A stretch of DNA of 64,000 bases, from the NCBI GenBank assembly GCA_905215525.1, contig CAJMQJ010000009.1:1-64000 (forward strand). Direction: 5' to 3'. Below the pieces are notes generated by a model. The model saw only the letters and a program-made list of their open reading frames with translations, was not told the origin of the DNA and did no database searches. Within the stretch, counting starts at the first letter, position 1. Each line of letters starts with the position of its first letter. A program made the position numbers and the translations under genes. The stretch comes from an uncultured bacterium (lineage in GTDB: Bacteria > Actinomycetota > Coriobacteriia > Coriobacteriales > Coriobacteriaceae). Positions 18,244-27,588 of the stretch are shown piece by piece.

Positions 18244-19203
18244 TTAGTACGTAAAGAAGCCCTCGCCCGAGCTTTCGCCCAGCTTACCTTCGTCGAGCAT
18301 TTTCTTGAGGACGGAGGCCATGGCCTTAAAGTTGTAGGGCATCATCATCTTTTTGAGCAGCGGGCTCACCAAGCCCGGCACCTTCTGATATTGCATGACG
18401 ATGTTGTAGGCCGTCTGGATACCCACCGTGTCGAATACGCGGAACGGGCCCTTGGGGGCGCCGGTGCCCCGCGTCCATGCGAGGTCGATGCTCTTGGGAT
18501 CGCTCACGCCCGAGACGTACAGGTCAAGGCCCGAAAGCAGCCATGGCACCAGCATGGAATTGAGCAGGTAGCCGTTCTTTTCCTTGTTGACGGGCAGGGC
18601 AAGCATACGGATATCGTTAGCAAAGTCGACAAGCTCATCGAAATAGCGCTTGTCGGTTTGGTCCTGTGCCATGACCTCGGTCATGTTGTTCTTCCAGATG
18701 GAATTGGCAAAGTGCAGCGACAGGTACTTCTCGGGGCGGCCGGTGTACTTGGCAAAGGTACTCGGCAGCAGCGTGGAGGAGTTGGTCACGACGACGGTCT
18801 TTTGCGGGAGGACCGGGGCGAGCTTCTTGTAGAAGTCAATCTTTGCCTGGGTGTCCTCGGCCATAGATTCGATGACCAGGTCGGCGTCGGCCACGGCCTT
18901 GGCAAGATCGAGCTCCAGCTTGAGTGTGGCGTAGGCACGCTCGACAGCGGCGAGCGCCGCCTCCTTGTCGAAGGGCTGGCCGCTATCGGCGATACCGGCG
19001 CACCACTCGCCCGTGCCGTCCGCCATGCCCTCGATTGCCGCGATGTACTCCTTGTGCACATGATCGATCTTGGGCTGGGTGCGGCCGATGCTGCCCTCGC
19101 TGCGCAGCCAGATCGTCACATCAAAGCCGCAGTAGGCAGCCTGAAAGGCAATCTGGCTTCCCAACACGCCGCCGCCGGCAACACAAACGGTCTTGTAGCT
19201 CAT
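18244..19203 (-). CDS. 3-hydroxyacyl-CoA dehydrogenase (HBD type)
   Basis: 319 residues. The N-terminal Rossmann motif is VCVAGGGVLGSQIAFQAA at about residues 6-23, followed by the family ADLVIESMAEDTQAKIDFYKKLAPVLP and VVTNSSTLLPS. The C-terminal helical domain keeps NGYLLNSMLVPWLLSGLDL and DLAWTRGTGAPKGPFRVFDTVG. It should interconvert 3-hydroxyacyl-CoA and 3-oxoacyl-CoA with NAD(H). No thiolase or crotonase is beside it; the nearest gene is the acyl-CoA dehydratase activase-type protein. The C-terminus (MLDEGKLGESSGEGFFTY) ends in the normal place. Confidence 0.92.
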   Translation of the reverse strand: MSYKTVCVAGGGVLGSQIAFQAAYCGFDVTIWLRSEGSIGRTQPKIDHVHKEYIAAIEGMADGTGEWCAGIADSGQPFDKEAALAAVERAYATLKLELDLAKAVADADLVIESMAEDTQAKIDFYKKLAPVLPQKTVVVTNSSTLLPSTFAKYTGRPEKYLSLHFANSIWKNNMTEVMAQDQTDKRYFDELVDFANDIRMLALPVNKEKNGYLLNSMLVPWLLSGLDLYVSGVSDPKSIDLAWTRGTGAPKGPFRVFDTVGIQTAYNIVMQYQKVPGLVSPLLKKMMMPYNFKAMASVLKKMLDEGKLGESSGEGFFTY

Positions 19204-19345
19204 GGAACAGTCCTCTCTTACGTAATTCCATAAATGTGTATTTATTCAACCGTAAGGATGGCGCGCACTGGGGATAGGTTCTATAAACGGACGGTAATTT
19301 GCGGCGAGCGGCAACACCTGTTCATTATCTCAGGGTTCCATGTCC

Positions 19346-19385
19346 AGCAAAAACGGGTGGTAGCCGGTACGGCTACCACCCGTTT
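19346..19385 (-). terminator. strong terminator after the activase-type gene
   Basis: Perfect 15-bp arms AAACGGGTGGTAGCC and GGCTACCACCCGTTT around a 5-nt loop; a run of T follows on the minus strand. Confidence 0.92.
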
Positions 19386-19413
19386 GTCTCATATCTAGCC
19401 CATAGCAGGCCAG

Positions 19414-22400
19414 CTACTTCTTAATGCCGCGCCCCAGACGCTCGGCGACCGACGCCACGGCCTCCTCGCTGGCCGTCCCGCAGCTCACGCAGCCGTCATG
19501 GGCACGCATCTGGCCGGTGACCTCGTCCATCGCGAGCGGCGCCACCTTCTCGAGCTTAAAGCCCTTACCGGCGCGCATGTTCTCCTTGGCCACGCTAATC
19601 ATGAGCTTAATACGGTTGAGCTGGTTGACCTCGGACGCACCAGGATCATAGTCCACCGCAACGATGTTGCTCTCGGGATGCTGACGACGCAGCTCCTTAA
19701 TCACGGCCTTGCCCACCACGTGATTGGGCAGGCACGCGAAGGGCTGCGTGCAGATGATGTTGGGCGCGCCATGATCGATCAGGTCGAGCATCTCGGCCGT
19801 GAGCAGCCAGCCCTCGCCCATGTTGTTGCACACCGAAAGCACCGTACGGGCCTTGTCGGCCATGGTGCCGATGCGCTCGGGCGCCTCAAAGCGGCGGGAC
19901 TTCTCGAGCATCTCCTCCACCGGCGTACGCATCCAGTCCACAAGCTTGATGAGCGCTTGCATGCCCGCGCGCGTAGTGGCAGAGCTACCCAGCTCGTCCT
20001 TCTGCAGCTCGGCGTTGCTCATGGAGTAGAGGAAGAAGTCGAGCAGGCCCGGTACCACGGCCTCGCAGCCCTCGCGCTCGATGACATCGACCACGTGGTT
20101 GTTAGCCGTGGGATGGAACTTGACCAAGATCTCACCGACCACGCCCACGCGCGGCTTGGTGCCCTCGCCCACGAGCGGCATGGTGTCGAACGCGCGGATG
20201 GCCTCGCGGCACAGCTTGGTGTAGTTGTGGCGGTTAAACTTGGGCGCCAGCTTGCGGGCACGCGCCATGTACTCCTCGTAGAGCGCGTTGGCGGCACCGG
20301 GCGTGGCCTCGTACGGGCGGCAGCGGTAGAGCATCTGCATCATCACGTCACCAAAGAGCACCGCGTAGACTGCCTGCTTAAGCAGCGCCGGTGTAATCTT
20401 AAAGCCGGGGTTATCCTCGCCGAGCGCCACGGCAGAAAGCGAAATCACTGGGATCTTGGGATGACCGCTCTCGCGCAGTGCCTTGCGGATGAGCGCGATG
20501 TAGTTGGTGGCACGGCAGCCGCCGCCGGTCTGGCTGATAACCACGGCCGTCTTGGACAGGTCGTACCGACCGCTCTCGATGGCCTCCATGATCTGGCCGG
20601 TCACCAAAATGGACGGATAGCAAATGTCATTGTTCACATAGCGCAGGCCGGCTTCGACGGCATCGTGGTCGGTCGAGGGCAGCAGCTCCAAGTTGTAGCC
20701 GGCACCGCGGAACACCTCTTTGACCAGGTCAAAGTGAATCGGCGCCATCTGCGGGCACAGGATGGTGTAGCCCTCGTCGCGCATCTGCTCGGTAAAGGGC
20801 ACCTTGGGCCACGCGGTCGAAGCACTCTCGCGCTGAGCCTCAAACGTGTACTTGCGGCTCGCGAACGCGGGAGCATCTGTGGAGGGTGCCACCGGCGCGG
20901 CATCACCCTGCTCGTAGGCCTCGCCTGCGGCCGTGGCCTCGGCCAGGCGCTCGGCCTCCTGGTCCTTAAGCGCGGCCATGAGCGAGCGGATGCGAATGCG
21001 CGCGGCACCCAGGTTGGATACCTCGTCTATCTTGAGCACGGTGTAGATCTTGCCGCTGGCTTCCAGAATCTCCTGCACCTGGTCGGTGGTCAGGGCGTCC
21101 AGACCGCAGCCGAAAGAGTTGAGCTGGATCAGGTCCAGGTCGTTGCGCATCGTCACAAAACGGGCGACGGCGTACAGGCGGCTGTGGTACATCCACTGGT
21201 CGACGACGCGAATCGGACGCTCGGGCTTTACCAGATGCGCGAGCGAATCCTCGGTAAAGACCGCAAAGCCAAAGCTCGAGATAAGCTCGGGCAGGGCATG
21301 GTTGATCTCGGGGTCGTTATGGTAGGGACGACCGGCGAGCACGATGCCGTGACCGCCGTGGTCCTCGACCCACTTAAGAGCCTCCTCGCCCATAGTCTGG
21401 ATGTCCTCGTGGAAACGCGCATCGGCCTCAAAGGCAGCGTTGACGGCGGCATCGACCTCGGAGCGGGTGATCTTGGGTCCGCGCACGCGACCGCGACCGG
21501 CCTCGGCGTCGGCCACGCGGTCGACGGCGAGCACTTGGTACAGGCGGCGCTTGAGCTCGGTCTTGTCGTGATACGGCACAAACGGATACAGGAACTCGAT
21601 GTTCTGCTCGCGGATCTCGTCAATATTGAGCGCCAGCGCCGTGGGGTAGCTCATGACGATGGGACAGTTATAGCAGTTGCCGGCGGTCGGATCCTCCTTG
21701 CGCTCCCAGCGCACGCACGGCATCCAGATAAAGTCGACGTCACGGTCGATGAGGTTCATCACATGGCCGTGGCTCATCTTGGCCGGATAGCACACGCTCT
21801 CGGACGGCATGGACTCGATGCCCGCCTGGTAGGTCTTCTTGCTCGACTGGTCGGACAGCTGCACGCTAAAGCCCAGGCGCGTAAAGAACGCATGCCAGAA
21901 GGGGTAGTTCTCGTACATGTTGAGTGCACGCGGGATGCCGACGGTGCCGCGCGGGGCCTCGTCGGGACTCAGCACCTCGCGGTTAAAGAGCAGCTCGTTT
22001 TTCTTTTTAAAGAGGTTAGGAGCCTCGGTCTTCTGCTTTTTGTGGCCGGCACCCTTCTCGCAGCGGTTACCGGTAATGAAGCGCCTGCCGCCGCCAAAGT
22101 CGTTGACGGTAAGCTGGCAGTTGTTGGAGCAGCGGCCGCAGCGGACATGCTTTTGCGTCACGGTAAGGTGCGCGATGCCCTCGGCAGAAAGAATGGTCGA
22201 GGTGCCGTCGGCGCCGGCGCGATCGCGGGCGAGCAGGGCCGCACCATAGGCGCCCATGCAGCCGGCGATGTCGGGACGCACGGCATGCACGCCGGTGAGC
22301 TGCTCAAACGCACGCAACGTGGCATCGGACATAAAGGTGCCGCCCTGAACGATCACCTGGCTGCCGATCTCCTTGGGGTCGCGCAGCTTAATGACCTTGA

Positions 22401-24195
22401 ACAGGGCATTCTTGATGACGGAATAGGACAGGCCGGCCGCAATGTCGCCCACCGTGGCGCCTTCCTTTTGCGCCTGCTTGACGCGCGAGTTCATAAAGAC
22501 CGTGCAGCGGCTACCCAGGTCGACGGGGGCCTTGGCATGGATGGCGGCATTGGCGAACGCGCGCACGTCCATGTTCATAGAAACGGCGAAGCTCTCGATA
22601 AAGCTACCGCAGCCCGACGAGCAGGCCTCGTTGAGCATGATGTGCTCGATAACGCCGTCCTTGACGCGCAGGCACTTCATGTCCTGGCCGCCAATGTCCA
22701 GAATAAACTCGACGCCGGGCAGGAACGCCTTGGCACCGCGCAGGTGCGCGACGGTCTCGATCTCGCCGGAATCGGCCTTGAGGGCCTCGATGAGCAGCGC
22801 CTCACCGTAGCCCGTGGTGGTCACGTGGCCGATGGTGCAGCCCGCGGGGATGTGGTTGTAGAAATCGGCCATGATGACCTTGGCCGTGCCCAGGATGTCA
22901 CCGTTGTTGTTGCCGTACCAGGTGTGCAACAGCTGGCCGTCCTCGCCCACGAGCGCGGCCTTCATGGTGGTGGAGCCGGCGTCGATACCGATGAACACGC
23001 GGCCGGTGTAGCCGTCGAGCTTGCCCTTGGGGACGACCTCGGTGTCGTGGCGAGTCTTGAACTCGGCAAAATCCTCGTCGGTGGCAAAGAGCGGATCCAG
23101 ACGCTCGACCTCGGCACCCTGTGTGTCACCCAAGGCATCGATAGCCTCGATGAGCTGCGGGAACGTGCTGAGCTTGTTGGACTCATGCGCCATGGCGGCG
23201 CCGCTCGCCACAAACAGGTGAGCGTTTTGGGGCACAATGCGGTGCTCCTCGTCCAGGTTGAGCGTGAGGTAGAAGCGGTGGCGCAGCTCGGAGAGGTACT
23301 GCAGCGGGCCGCCCAGGAAGGCGACGTTGCCGCGGATGGGACGGCCGCACGCCAGGCCCGAGATGGTCTGGGTCACGACGGCTTGGAAGATGGAAGCGGC
23401 GACGTCCTCGGGACGGGCGCCTTCGTTGAGCAGCGGCTGCACGTCGGTCTTGGCAAAAACGCCGCAGCGGCTGGCGATGGGATAGATGGTGGTGGCGTTG
23501 GCCGCGAGTTCGTTAAGGCCGCTGGCGTCGGTGTGCAGCAGAGTGGCCATCTGGTCGATGAAGGCGCCCGTGCCGCCGGCGCAGGTGCCGTTCATGCGCT
23601 GCTCGATGCCGTTGTCGAAGTAGATGATCTTGGCGTCCTCGCCGCCCAGCTCGATGGCAACATCGGTGGCCGGGATGAGGGTCTCGACGGCACGCTTGCT
23701 GGCGATGACCTCCTGAACAAACTCCAGGTCGAGCCATTGGGACAGCAGCAGGCCGCCTGAGCCGGTAATGGCGCAGGTCATTTGGGCCGTCGGCAGCACG
23801 GTCGCAGCGCCCGCGAACAGGTCGCGGGCGCAAGCGCGGACATCGGTGTGATGACGCTGGTACTTGGCGTAGACGATCTGGTTGTCGTCGTTGAGCACGG
23901 CGAGCTTAACGGTGGTGGAGCCCACGTCGATGCCCAGGTGCAGGTTGCCGCGGGCGGCCTCGGGGTTGAAGATCGCGCCTTCGGGGGCGTGGGCGGCGAC
24001 CACGGGCTCAGCGGCGGTGGCGAGCTCGCTAGCGATGGACGTCTCCCCTGCCGCGTTCTTGGCATCGGCAACTGCCTCGGCAACTTTCTCGGCAGCCGCG
24101 GTCGCGGCCTTCTGCGCGGCGTCCACCACGGCGGGCGCGGCCTCGCGTGCGGCAGCGACCATACGATCCTTGATGCCCTCGACGAGTTTGCTCAT
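19414..24195 (-). CDS. 2-hydroxyacyl-CoA dehydratase activase/dehydratase-type fusion protein (BadF/BadG ATPase repeats + DUF2229)
   Basis: 1593 residues, about 150 longer than many homologues because of an Ala-rich N-terminal extension of 75 residues that looks amphipathic. Two ASKHA ATPase domains follow, opening with GIDVGSTTVKLAVL (about residue 80) and GIDAGSTTMKAALV (about 400). Each has a cysteine motif at the helix-cluster-helix position: NGTCAGGTGAF and NEACSSGCGSF. A Cys-rich segment (CGRCSNNCQL, about 690) leads into DUF2229 (GTVGIPRALNMYENYPF, about 750) and a dehydratase-like C-terminal part (CYPAKMSHGH, TGGGCRATNY). The C-terminus carries CVSCG. Family members are oxygen-sensitive Fe-S proteins related to the activators of radical dehydratases; the substrate is unknown. 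Confidence 0.88.
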   Translation of the reverse strand: MSKLVEGIKDRMVAAAREAAPAVVDAAQKAATAAAEKVAEAVADAKNAAGETSIASELATAAEPVVAAHAPEGAIFNPEAARGNLHLGIDVGSTTVKLAVLNDDNQIVYAKYQRHHTDVRACARDLFAGAATVLPTAQMTCAITGSGGLLLSQWLDLEFVQEVIASKRAVETLIPATDVAIELGGEDAKIIYFDNGIEQRMNGTCAGGTGAFIDQMATLLHTDASGLNELAANATTIYPIASRCGVFAKTDVQPLLNEGARPEDVAASIFQAVVTQTISGLACGRPIRGNVAFLGGPLQYLSELRHRFYLTLNLDEEHRIVPQNAHLFVASGAAMAHESNKLSTFPQLIEAIDALGDTQGAEVERLDPLFATDEDFAEFKTRHDTEVVPKGKLDGYTGRVFIGIDAGSTTMKAALVGEDGQLLHTWYGNNNGDILGTAKVIMADFYNHIPAGCTIGHVTTTGYGEALLIEALKADSGEIETVAHLRGAKAFLPGVEFILDIGGQDMKCLRVKDGVIEHIMLNEACSSGCGSFIESFAVSMNMDVRAFANAAIHAKAPVDLGSRCTVFMNSRVKQAQKEGATVGDIAAGLSYSVIKNALFKVIKLRDPKEIGSQVIVQGGTFMSDATLRAFEQLTGVHAVRPDIAGCMGAYGAALLARDRAGADGTSTILSAEGIAHLTVTQKHVRCGRCSNNCQLTVNDFGGGRRFITGNRCEKGAGHKKQKTEAPNLFKKKNELLFNREVLSPDEAPRGTVGIPRALNMYENYPFWHAFFTRLGFSVQLSDQSSKKTYQAGIESMPSESVCYPAKMSHGHVMNLIDRDVDFIWMPCVRWERKEDPTAGNCYNCPIVMSYPTALALNIDEIREQNIEFLYPFVPYHDKTELKRRLYQVLAVDRVADAEAGRGRVRGPKITRSEVDAAVNAAFEADARFHEDIQTMGEEALKWVEDHGGHGIVLAGRPYHNDPEINHALPELISSFGFAVFTEDSLAHLVKPERPIRVVDQWMYHSRLYAVARFVTMRNDLDLIQLNSFGCGLDALTTDQVQEILEASGKIYTVLKIDEVSNLGAARIRIRSLMAALKDQEAERLAEATAAGEAYEQGDAAPVAPSTDAPAFASRKYTFEAQRESASTAWPKVPFTEQMRDEGYTILCPQMAPIHFDLVKEVFRGAGYNLELLPSTDHDAVEAGLRYVNNDICYPSILVTGQIMEAIESGRYDLSKTAVVISQTGGGCRATNYIALIRKALRESGHPKIPVISLSAVALGEDNPGFKITPALLKQAVYAVLFGDVMMQMLYRCRPYEATPGAANALYEEYMARARKLAPKFNRHNYTKLCREAIRAFDTMPLVGEGTKPRVGVVGEILVKFHPTANNHVVDVIEREGCEAVVPGLLDFFLYSMSNAELQKDELGSSATTRAGMQALIKLVDWMRTPVEEMLEKSRRFEAPERIGTMADKARTVLSVCNNMGEGWLLTAEMLDLIDHGAPNIICTQPFACLPNHVVGKAVIKELRRQHPESNIVAVDYDPGASEVNQLNRIKLMISVAKENMRAGKGFKLEKVAPLAMDEVTGQMRAHDGCVSCGTASEEAVASVAERLGRGIKK

Positions 24196-24206
24196 TGTCT
24201 CTCCTC

Positions 24207-24917
24207 TTAGTTGTTGGACTCGACGGTTGCGGCGGTGTCGGCCGCGTCCTCGAGCTGCAAGTTCAATAACTTCATGCCGTATTCCGGCACATTGATATCG
24301 ATGGGTTGGCCATACAGGTCGCCGGGACGCACAAAAGCGAGCACCGTCATAATGCGCGCCATGGCCTCGGGCGATTCGGTGAGCCCACGCTCAAACCAGC
24401 GCTGAATCATGCCGACCTCGGCACTCACGACGTAGGTGACGTAGTAGTCAAAGAACGTGCCCAGCGCCAGGCCCAAAATGCCCGTCTGCGCACGCGGCAC
24501 CACAGCCTCACGCGCGGTGTCAATAATCCTTTTAATGAAGGCCTGGTCGCCGCCCGGACCCAGCAGCGCACCGATTAAGTCGCGGTTGGCCGCAAGATAA
24601 CGCAGCAGATCAACCGAACCGGGCGCCGGCTCGAGCTCATCGATGTTGTGATAGAGATCGGGCAGCTGAGCTGCGGTGATGAGCTCAATGCGCTCACGGA
24701 TCTCGGCCAGCAAGCCGTCCTCGATTTGATTGATAAAGTCGGGGATATCGCGGTAATGCGAATAGAACGTGCGGCGCGTAAGGCCAGCGCGCTCGGTGAG
24801 CGACGCGACATTAATGCGCGAAAGGTCGCCGCTTTCGGCAAGCTCGCTGGCAAGCGCCTGGCGAAGGGCACGCTGCGAGCGAAGGGACCGGCGATCGCAT
24901 TTCTCGAGCTGGGACAA
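24207..24917 (-). CDS. TetR-family transcriptional regulator
   Basis: 236 residues from a TTG codon; the choice rests on AAGGAGG four bases upstream of that TTG and none upstream of other starts. The N-terminal HTH is NVASLTERAGLTRRTFYSHYRDIPDFINQI, the TetR pattern. The C-terminal domain is helical and not assignable. It is encoded 11 bp upstream of the activase-type gene in the same direction, so the two are likely co-transcribed and the regulator may control that operon. Confidence 0.88.
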   Translation of the reverse strand: MSQLEKCDRRSLRSQRALRQALASELAESGDLSRINVASLTERAGLTRRTFYSHYRDIPDFINQIEDGLLAEIRERIELITAAQLPDLYHNIDELEPAPGSVDLLRYLAANRDLIGALLGPGGDQAFIKRIIDTAREAVVPRAQTGILGLALGTFFDYYVTYVVSAEVGMIQRWFERGLTESPEAMARIMTVLAFVRPGDLYGQPIDINVPEYGMKLLNLQLEDAADTAATVESNN

Positions 24918-24947
24918 GCGTCCTCCTTGTTACTCAGCCTGTGCGCT

Positions 24948-24981
24948 ATTGCACAGTGCGAGTATTATTGCACACCGTGTG
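24948..24981 (-). promoter_or_regulatory. candidate operator of the TetR-activase operon
   Basis: CACACCGTGTG is an 11-bp palindrome. ATTGCACA occurs twice, 19 bp apart, and on the minus strand a TTGATA lies just upstream. The location, 30-65 bp ahead of the regulator start, suits autoregulation. Confidence 0.4.
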
Positions 24982-25007
24982 TATCAACACGTAAAGGCAA
25001 TATTTGG

Positions 25008-25041
25008 GATGTGACGAGGGGACTGTCCCTTTGTCACATCC
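25008..25041. repeat. REP-like palindrome, ATGTGAC type, copy 1
   Basis: Arms GGATGTGAC and GTCACATCC are perfect; the loop contains ggggactgtccc. A second member of the type lies near 40.3 kb. Confidence 0.8.
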
Positions 25042-25051
25042 ATTCTCTCCT

Positions 25052-25121
25052 GGTCCCGTTAATGGGACCGACGGCCTCCACACCTGTTGCATCATGCCGG
25101 TAATGATCGATAAGGAGGCCG
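25052..25121 (+). promoter_or_regulatory. structured 5' leader of paralogue 1, with SD-sequestering stem
   Basis: GGTCCC-GTTAAT-GGGACC is a perfect hairpin ending 55 nt before the start codon. Further on, CGGCCTCC (25072-25079) is complementary to GGAGGCCG (25114-25121), which contains the Shine-Dalgarno. The leader of paralogue 2 repeats the hairpin motif at exactly the same distance and keeps the second stem with changed bases on both sides. Confidence 0.65.
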
Positions 25122-25123
25122 AC

Positions 25124-27250
25124 ATGAACAATCAGGTATGCGATGGCGTCACCGATGCCGGCAAGGACCTTGTCCTCAGCTGCATCAAAAGCCAAGAGCT
25201 GCGCGACCACATGCGCAAATACTTATACTGGCCGGCGCCAATCATCGCCGACTCTCTTAAGACGCTTGATGAAAAGCGCACCATGCTCGAGCAACTCCGC
25301 AAGGAGGTTTCGCCGGAGCTGGTCGAAGATATCGATTCGCATCTCGCCCAGCTCAACAGCGCACTCGATATACTCCACAACATCGAGCGCGACCGCGGAA
25401 TCCTCCTACTGCACGTCATGATCTACAACGAGGAAGAGCGCGACGCCGACGCCCTTGACGGCCCCTTCCCCACCGCATCGTGGGACGCCGCACAAACGCT
25501 CATGAAGCGCTACATCGAAGAGTATCCTGACGACGACTGGTCCGAATCGTACTGGAAGATCAATCTCTACACCTCGGAAGACCTGCACGAGCACCAAACG
25601 GCGCAGCCCTCTCTGTCGTTTGCGGCCACCAAGGACGGCGAGCTCATATTCCTCCGCGATCTGCGCAATAACCGCACTCGCAAATCATATGTCGAAAGCG
25701 CCTGGCGAAACGATAGCAGGCGGTTCTGCGACAGCAACGAACCCATCTATACGCCGTGGGTCCCAGGCGACATCCTCAAAATCGACGGTCGCCCCTTCGA
25801 TCACGGGCCTCGCTTTGCCATTGTGCTCGAAAACGACTACGAGCACACGCTCCGGGGACAAATCTGGTGCGCAGGGCCTAGCAAAGATCTCGGCGTTAAG
25901 GAGGGTTCACTTTCATCCGGTACCTACGGCGACAGTCTCCTGGACCCCTTCATCCCCTCCGCCCTCTACACCGCCGAGCGCTACACCGGCGAGCTGCCGG
26001 ACGACTGCGCTTTTATGCTCGAGCTTTCGCAGAAGCTGCACGACAACCCCGACTACGGCAAACAATGGTCCGAGGGTTCCGTCGGACATGACTGCCTTCA
26101 GCCGTATCGCAAGCCCGCCAACCAAAGCGAGCTGGATATTCATCCGGACATCTTCGAGTTTTTGGACTCGCGCAGCATTAAGGAGCATCTTCAACGAATC
26201 AACTACGAGCTCACCACGCCCGTAGCGGCTTTCATCGTCAATTGCTCGCATAAAGCGACGCTACAGCAAAAGCTCGAAGGCTGGCAAAAGATCATCGACA
26301 ATATGCCCAATTGCACTATGAGCCGCAGAAATGACACGGTCAACATCCCGGACTTCCATGCCTTTCTGCGCAATGTCATCAGGCAGGAGCAAAGAAAGCT
26401 CGCACACTTTAAAAGGACGGACGGTCAAAGCCTGTATTTCTTTGATGACTACTCATGGGACCGGCGCGGGCAGGGCGGCTGTCTTTACGGCCCGTACAGC
26501 AGTTATCAAAAGTGCTTCGATGCAATCTGGAAAGAGCTCGACGGTGACGATCCCAAAGCCATCAGGATCACTCGTCGTCCCATCGACCCAGACGAAGACC
26601 ACTATGCCGACGACATGGTCTTACTCAATGCGAACGGCGAAGTAATGTCTTGCGATTACCGCAACAAAAGCGAGTGGGACGAGGCGGGCACCGCCAGCGA
26701 TTTCGAGGACATGTGGTTTGATATCCCGACGCCTTTCCATGCCGGAGACATCGTCTGCAACCTCCAACGCCCCGACGAGCCGATGGTGCTGTTTGACCTG
26801 CAAACTTGGGGATCCGAACGAGCCGACAAAGAGCTGGCCTCCTCCGTCTACAAAGAGCGCCTCGTTCAAAAGGCCGACAAGCTATTGCGCTGGCACCGAT
26901 ATGACGGCGACGCCAGCGACATGTACGCCTACGGCTGCCAAGTCTCATCCGCCTTGCATTTCCCCTTCTACATTGGGGAGCCTGAGGGCTTTCTTTTGGA
27001 CATCGACTATTACCGCAAGCCGCTCAAGTCAGAGGAGCGAATCCTTTACGGCGTCAGGGCATATGTCAAAGGCGACCTGGCGGTTGACTCACTCGCCGCG
27101 ATGGCCAGCGCAAACGAGCTACAAGCGCTAGCGGAGAAAAAGGCCCGCGGCTTCGAGGATGCAGACGGTTGGCTCAAGGACCGCTACCCGGAGCTGTTCG
27201 ATGCGACGGCCGATCCCTTCTTAGAGGGAGGTTGCACCGGTTGCGCTTAG
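25124..27250 (+). CDS. uncharacterized two-unit protein, paralogue 1 (full length)
   Basis: 708 residues from MNNQVCDGVTD, which follows AAGGAGG; the frame is open further upstream but without a site. I do not recognise a named family. The protein falls into two related units, about 1-340 and 342-708. Each unit has an opening helical part (SQELRDHM...KTLDEKRTMLEQL; DSRSIKEHL...ATLQQKLEGWQKI), a G-P-[FY] segment (DGPFPTASWDAAQTLM at 112; YGPYSSYQKCFDAIW at about 456) and a GD-I segment (YTPWVPGDILKIDGRPF at 209; DIPTPFHAGDIV at 533). There is no signal peptide or membrane helix, so it is probably cytosolic. The C-terminus ends GGCTGCA. Three paralogues follow downstream. Confidence 0.85.
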   Translation: MNNQVCDGVTDAGKDLVLSCIKSQELRDHMRKYLYWPAPIIADSLKTLDEKRTMLEQLRKEVSPELVEDIDSHLAQLNSALDILHNIERDRGILLLHVMIYNEEERDADALDGPFPTASWDAAQTLMKRYIEEYPDDDWSESYWKINLYTSEDLHEHQTAQPSLSFAATKDGELIFLRDLRNNRTRKSYVESAWRNDSRRFCDSNEPIYTPWVPGDILKIDGRPFDHGPRFAIVLENDYEHTLRGQIWCAGPSKDLGVKEGSLSSGTYGDSLLDPFIPSALYTAERYTGELPDDCAFMLELSQKLHDNPDYGKQWSEGSVGHDCLQPYRKPANQSELDIHPDIFEFLDSRSIKEHLQRINYELTTPVAAFIVNCSHKATLQQKLEGWQKIIDNMPNCTMSRRNDTVNIPDFHAFLRNVIRQEQRKLAHFKRTDGQSLYFFDDYSWDRRGQGGCLYGPYSSYQKCFDAIWKELDGDDPKAIRITRRPIDPDEDHYADDMVLLNANGEVMSCDYRNKSEWDEAGTASDFEDMWFDIPTPFHAGDIVCNLQRPDEPMVLFDLQTWGSERADKELASSVYKERLVQKADKLLRWHRYDGDASDMYAYGCQVSSALHFPFYIGEPEGFLLDIDYYRKPLKSEERILYGVRAYVKGDLAVDSLAAMASANELQALAEKKARGFEDADGWLKDRYPELFDATADPFLEGGCTGCA

Positions 27251-27271
27251 TTTTTGAAACGCCACTACCGA

Positions 27272-27300
27272 TTGTCCAAAATGTCATTCGTGGGTAGAAT
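27272..27300 (+). promoter_or_regulatory. promoter of the candidate antisense RNA
   Basis: TTGTCC, exactly 17 bp, then TAGAAT: a good sigma-70-type promoter. It points into a short transcript with its own terminator rather than into an open frame. Confidence 0.7.
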
Positions 27301-27306
27301 AGTGTC

Positions 27307-27390
27307 GACGGCAGCCCAAGTTCTGGAAAGCTGGGCAGCGCCGTTGCTTGTTTTAGGGGGTCAACGCCTTAGCGGCGACGACCCCTTTTT
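27307..27390 (+). ncRNA. candidate antisense antitoxin RNA (about 84 nt)
   Basis: Predicted from the promoter just upstream to the end of the T-run. It would contain a first stem built on GCCCA and TGGGC and then the terminator hairpin. Its 3' end overlaps, in antisense, the last codons and 3' untranslated part of the small minus-strand gene. That geometry is known from Bacillus type I pairs such as txpA/RatA and bsrG/SR4. Expression is inferred, not shown. Confidence 0.6.
27357..27390 (+). terminator. terminator of the antisense RNA
   Basis: Nested stem GGGGTC-aa-CGCC ttagc GGCG-ac-GACCCC followed by TTTTT. The stop codon of the opposite small gene lies in the loop. Confidence 0.85.
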
Positions 27391-27494
27391 CGTTGCTTCG
27401 AACGTTGCTTGAGTGCCTCGGAAAGTCCGATAAGCGTCGTGAGAAGCGAGACCAATGCGGTCAGGAGCCTCACGAAATCAATCAAATCGGCCAT
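27369..27494 (-). CDS. 41-residue hydrophobic/basic peptide, candidate type I toxin
   Basis: The product starts MADLIDFVRLLTALVSLL, continues TTLIGLSEALKQ and ends in the strongly basic SKQRKRGRRR. A single predicted transmembrane helix of about 20 residues plus a basic tail is the layout of small type I toxins of the TxpA/Fst kind. GGGAGG stands 8 nt before the ATG, and the site pairs with CCTCCAT just upstream, so it should be hidden in the full mRNA. The mRNA ends are complementary too: GGGCAGCGCC in the 5' part and GGCGCTGCCC in the 3' part. No family name can be given with confidence, and a plain small membrane peptide remains the alternative. Confidence 0.65.
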   Translation of the reverse strand: MADLIDFVRLLTALVSLLTTLIGLSEALKQRSKQRKRGRRR

Positions 27495-27558
27495 GGGCAT
27501 CACCTCCCATCAAATGGAGGGCGCTGCCCGGCACATGGAACTGCCGCCAACGATACCG

Positions 27559-27588
27559 ATTCTATCAAACCGCAGTTAGATATGCGAA
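27559..27588 (-). promoter_or_regulatory. probable promoter of the small toxin-like gene
   Basis: On the minus strand TTCGCA, 18 bp, TAGAAT. The -35 is imperfect. The expected start gives a leader of about 58 nt that contains the ribosome-site hairpin and the 5' half of the long-range pairing. Confidence 0.45.

Noticed and set aside
19498..23760. 1420-codon open frame on the plus strand
   Set aside because: It is antisense to the activase-type gene; the product is His/Val/Leu/Gly-rich low-complexity sequence without domains, the usual shadow in G+C-rich coding DNA.
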